The notes under the pieces: model-generated
What the model saw: only the letters and a program-made list of their open reading frames with translations
What the model was told of the DNA's origin: nothing
The model's database searches: none
Program-made: the position numbers and the translations under genes
NCBI GenBank assembly: GCA_013399895.1
Contig: VXBA01003761.1
Location: 303,703-367,702 of the forward strand
Origin: Serilophus lunatus
Taxonomy: Eukaryota > Chordata > Aves > Passeriformes > Eurylaimidae
Direction: 5' to 3'
DNA: 64,000 nucleotides
Shown here: positions 61,101-64,000 of the stretch, in pieces
Numbering within the stretch: the stretch's first letter is position 1
How the letters are laid out: every line of letters begins with the position of its first letter

Positions 61101-64000
61101 AAGATTGTAGGTTCAAATACTGTGAAATCTCAGGTTGCATCAGGTCAAATAAGGGACCTTATTGAAGCCCATTCAGAATAAGACTCTTAGCAGATTTTAA
61201 CTCGTAAACTTTATAGTAGTTTAAAGGACACAAATGAAACAGTTATGAAAGCAAATTTCAAACTAGATTCAACCATTTTTGTCATCCTTAAGGCATCTAT
61301 TTAACTTAGATAAGAATTGTATTAATTATTCCTCCTGTGTACCTCCTGTGCACTGTTGTATGTAATGGACCAAGGACTGCAGAGAAAATCACAAGGAAAT
61401 TTTGCTCAGATGTTAACATTAAGCCAAATAATGAGAAACTAAAGTTAGGCTTCTACAACACAAAATATTAGACATTGTAACAGTGAGCAGTGTCATCAGT
61501 CTACTTCTATCAAGTGATACCTGTGGTAGTGCAGAGCTCACTCTTTAGTCAATTTAGCTCAATTTTAGTCCATTGCTGAACAGAGTTAAAACACACTTCT
61601 TTCCTTAAAGCTATATTAGAAATCCTCTTTTATTGTTATTTAATTAGATTTCTGTTTGTAAATTGAGAATTCTTTCAATCACAGCTCATCTGTGGTTATG
61701 GTTTTCACTCTTAAGGTCTAATTGCTGATATAGCCATGTATATACACATGAAGCAGCTGTGATTGCTATCTCACAGTTGTGCTTGCAGACACCAATGACC
61801 ATCTTCCACATCAGAAGGCAAACACTGAATGTTGGGGAGCTTCAATCAACACAGCAACAAAAGTTCTAGTTACTTTTCTTGTTAGAGTTGTAAATTCAAA
61901 CCATGTTAGCAAAGACAACAGACACTGCAAGTCACCATTTGCACCTGAGAAGTGTAATGCCTAATTGAAGCCATTTCACTAGCTCAAACTGAAGTTCAGT
62001 TGGCATTACTTGACTACAGAGGAGCATTGCCATGACTGCAGCAGTGTTTGCAGCTGGATGTAACTATGGAATTACACAGGACAAGGTGTATGTTTATCTC
62101 ACTGCACATGTCCTCATGTGATAACAATAATGCTGATCTGACAGACCAGAGAAATGTTAGTTGCTCCCTTCTTCAGTACATTTAACATGAAATAATGATT
62201 TAGTTTGCCAAAAACAAAGGTTATGCAAATGTTATGTGAATCCTCAGTGGATGGTGCCACCATGTCTTTACTCCATGCCATTCTGCCCAGAGATTACAGT
62301 CTTGACAAACTCTGAATAAGCCAATCGTTGTGTTCTGGGAGACCCGAGCTTTCCTGAATAACACATGCACTACAGCTGCAGTTGAAATCTGTTTCGTATT
62401 TAGTGTAACAAATTATGCAAAGTACATCAAATAAGACTCATTTCAAATTCCAGTGGGCCTTTCTGAAAACATTTTAGAGAAATGTTTTCTTTGCTGTTTC
62501 CCTTCTGGTCTCATTAAAAAGGTGAATCACTAAAAGTAATTGTGTAACAAAACAAAATGACTGTCTGTTGAGAAAAGAGCATGATAGACGATAGACTTCC
62601 CAAAGAAGTCTTCATGTCTTTTATATTAGTGAGAGTTTGACTACATAATCTGGAATGGACACTTGGCTTAGGAACTGCACATTCCTAGCCAACAAGAAAA
62701 GTTTTAAATATTTCTCACCATAAAATATTTAAAACTACTCTTCTTAACATTTCTCTGTACTGAATTTTTCTTTTTATTTACATAGAAAATACCATGTAGA
62801 ATCAACAAGACTGAATTACTCTGAGGATTATTTAAAAAAGCAAACAATTTTAATAGAAGAAATAATTTAAAAAAATTGGGGGAGGGGGGGAAGGTAAAAG
62901 AAAAGACAGGCATTAAACAGATGCCCTTGGCTCAGATCAAATCTCAGCTGGTGGTTACCAAAAGTTAGAGCAAATTTTTGGGTTCCTTGGGAGATAACAT
63001 TTTGTTGGTTGGTTGGTTTTTTAACGTGACATTAACTTTGTACTGTTAACCTCAGATGTTTGAGTCATGTCAGGCCACAGAAATTATGATGCTTAAAAAA
63101 CTAAGCATTTGGGGTTTTCTATTTGTTATTTTGGTTTATAGCTTTTCTTTTTAAAAACAAATCAAAACAAAACAAAAGCAAACACCACAAAACCAACCTT
63201 AAGATAGGACATTTTCTGCCTAACATAATCACATGGCTCCAAAACAGGGGCTTTTCAGAGAAGTATCAAATACCATAACCATGATAAAAATTCCAAGAAC
63301 AGGGAATGCTCTTAATTAGTGGTTGGTGACGAGATGAGGGAAAAGTAAATCTGACTAAGGGTCTTGTCTTTAGAAGTTATTGAGCCATCCCTGTCCTGGC
63401 TGAGGCATAAATGTCTGGGGGAAAAAGGCTGCTTTATTTGTGTGTCCTGTATAATACTGGTAATTATTTATAAGTGTCTGTGGTGTCAAGATGCAGGCCT
63501 CTGTGAGGTCATTTGGCTCAGTATCCCAAGCTGCTCAGTGGCTGACATCATAATACTGATCTTTATTAGTAAGTCTATACAGCCATATTAGTTTTTGGCC
63601 AAGTTAGCATGCAAGACTAAATTCCCCAGCCATTTATACTGCTCCTATAAATTGTCTTACACTTTGGCTCAGACTTGGAGCAGGGAAGCGTATTTGCCAA
63701 ACAGAGCAACTAATGGGTGGATCAAACAGTATAGATAAAGCTGAAATTAGGGTGAATAAAAATCTGTACTTAAGCACAGCTAATGCAATATGGAGACACC
63801 CCTCGAGATTACCTCAGTGACTTGGACCAGCGACTGTCATGTAAAGGCCCTCACTCCATCAGGTGCTGGAAAAACCTTGCATCCCAATAACGTCTTGGGA
63901 TAGACCCTATAGCACATGGTGTTCTTCTGCCCTTTTACCCATGTCACCAAACAAAAAGAAGGAAATAAGCAGAAAAAAATCCTTGAAAATTTGAACTCAT

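Larger units (their letters stand above)
57241..64000. other. Unique AT-rich non-coding DNA, no gene seen
   Basis: The longest open frame is 77 codons (57981-58214), and it is a translation of poly-A and poly-T tracts. An A/C-rich run lies at about 63155-63200 and a short G-run at 62878-62890. No exon, RNA gene or further transposon is recognisable. Confidence 0.55.

Overview
The window reads as non-coding nuclear DNA from a bird. The main evidence is several decayed copies of the CR1 LINE with its characteristic 3' end (short repeats of the type ATTCTATG). The background also fits: AT-rich, CpG-poor, sparse interspersed repeats and scattered microsatellites. Two isolated N calls (17838 and 49141) suggest a draft assembly consensus. 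I cannot tell the avian order from the sequence, and a crocodilian or turtle source is less likely but not formally excluded.

I find no protein-coding gene, rRNA, tRNA or CRISPR array. The longest open frame in 64 kb is 116 codons, and none of the open frames shows a recognisable domain or convincing paired splice sites. The window is therefore best read as a gene desert or the inside of a very large intron. Short exons cannot be excluded by eye.

Layout: 1-7.3 kb is unique AT-rich DNA with an 18-bp minisatellite, a (GT)n tract and a possible conserved non-coding block near 0.6-0.9 kb. A CR1 3' segment in reverse orientation lies at 7.31-7.83 kb. A long imperfect inverted repeat with a 28-bp, fully pairable core and two small hairpins in its loop lies at 13.29-13.48 kb and is the most distinctive unexplained structure here. 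A short CR1 tail (17.44-17.56 kb) is followed by a GC- and G-rich island (17.77-18.22 kb) that looks like a solo retroviral LTR or another unclassified repeat. From 18.2 to 29.5 kb the DNA is mostly unique; it contains a CpG-clustered patch at 21.3 kb and a C-rich quadruplex-type tract at 26.03 kb. At 29.51-30.89 kb several CR1 copies are stacked inside one another. From 30.9 kb to the end the sequence is again mostly unique, with a somewhat GC-richer stretch at 34.8-36.4 kb, microsatellites, poly-T and poly-A tracts, a recent-looking 24-bp tandem duplication (49.4 kb), and a small CR1 tail at 57.15-57.24 kb.

There are no genes acting together here. If the region has a function it is most likely regulatory (conserved enhancers) or through RNA or DNA structure. 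Conservation is inferred from base composition only and needs a multi-species alignment.
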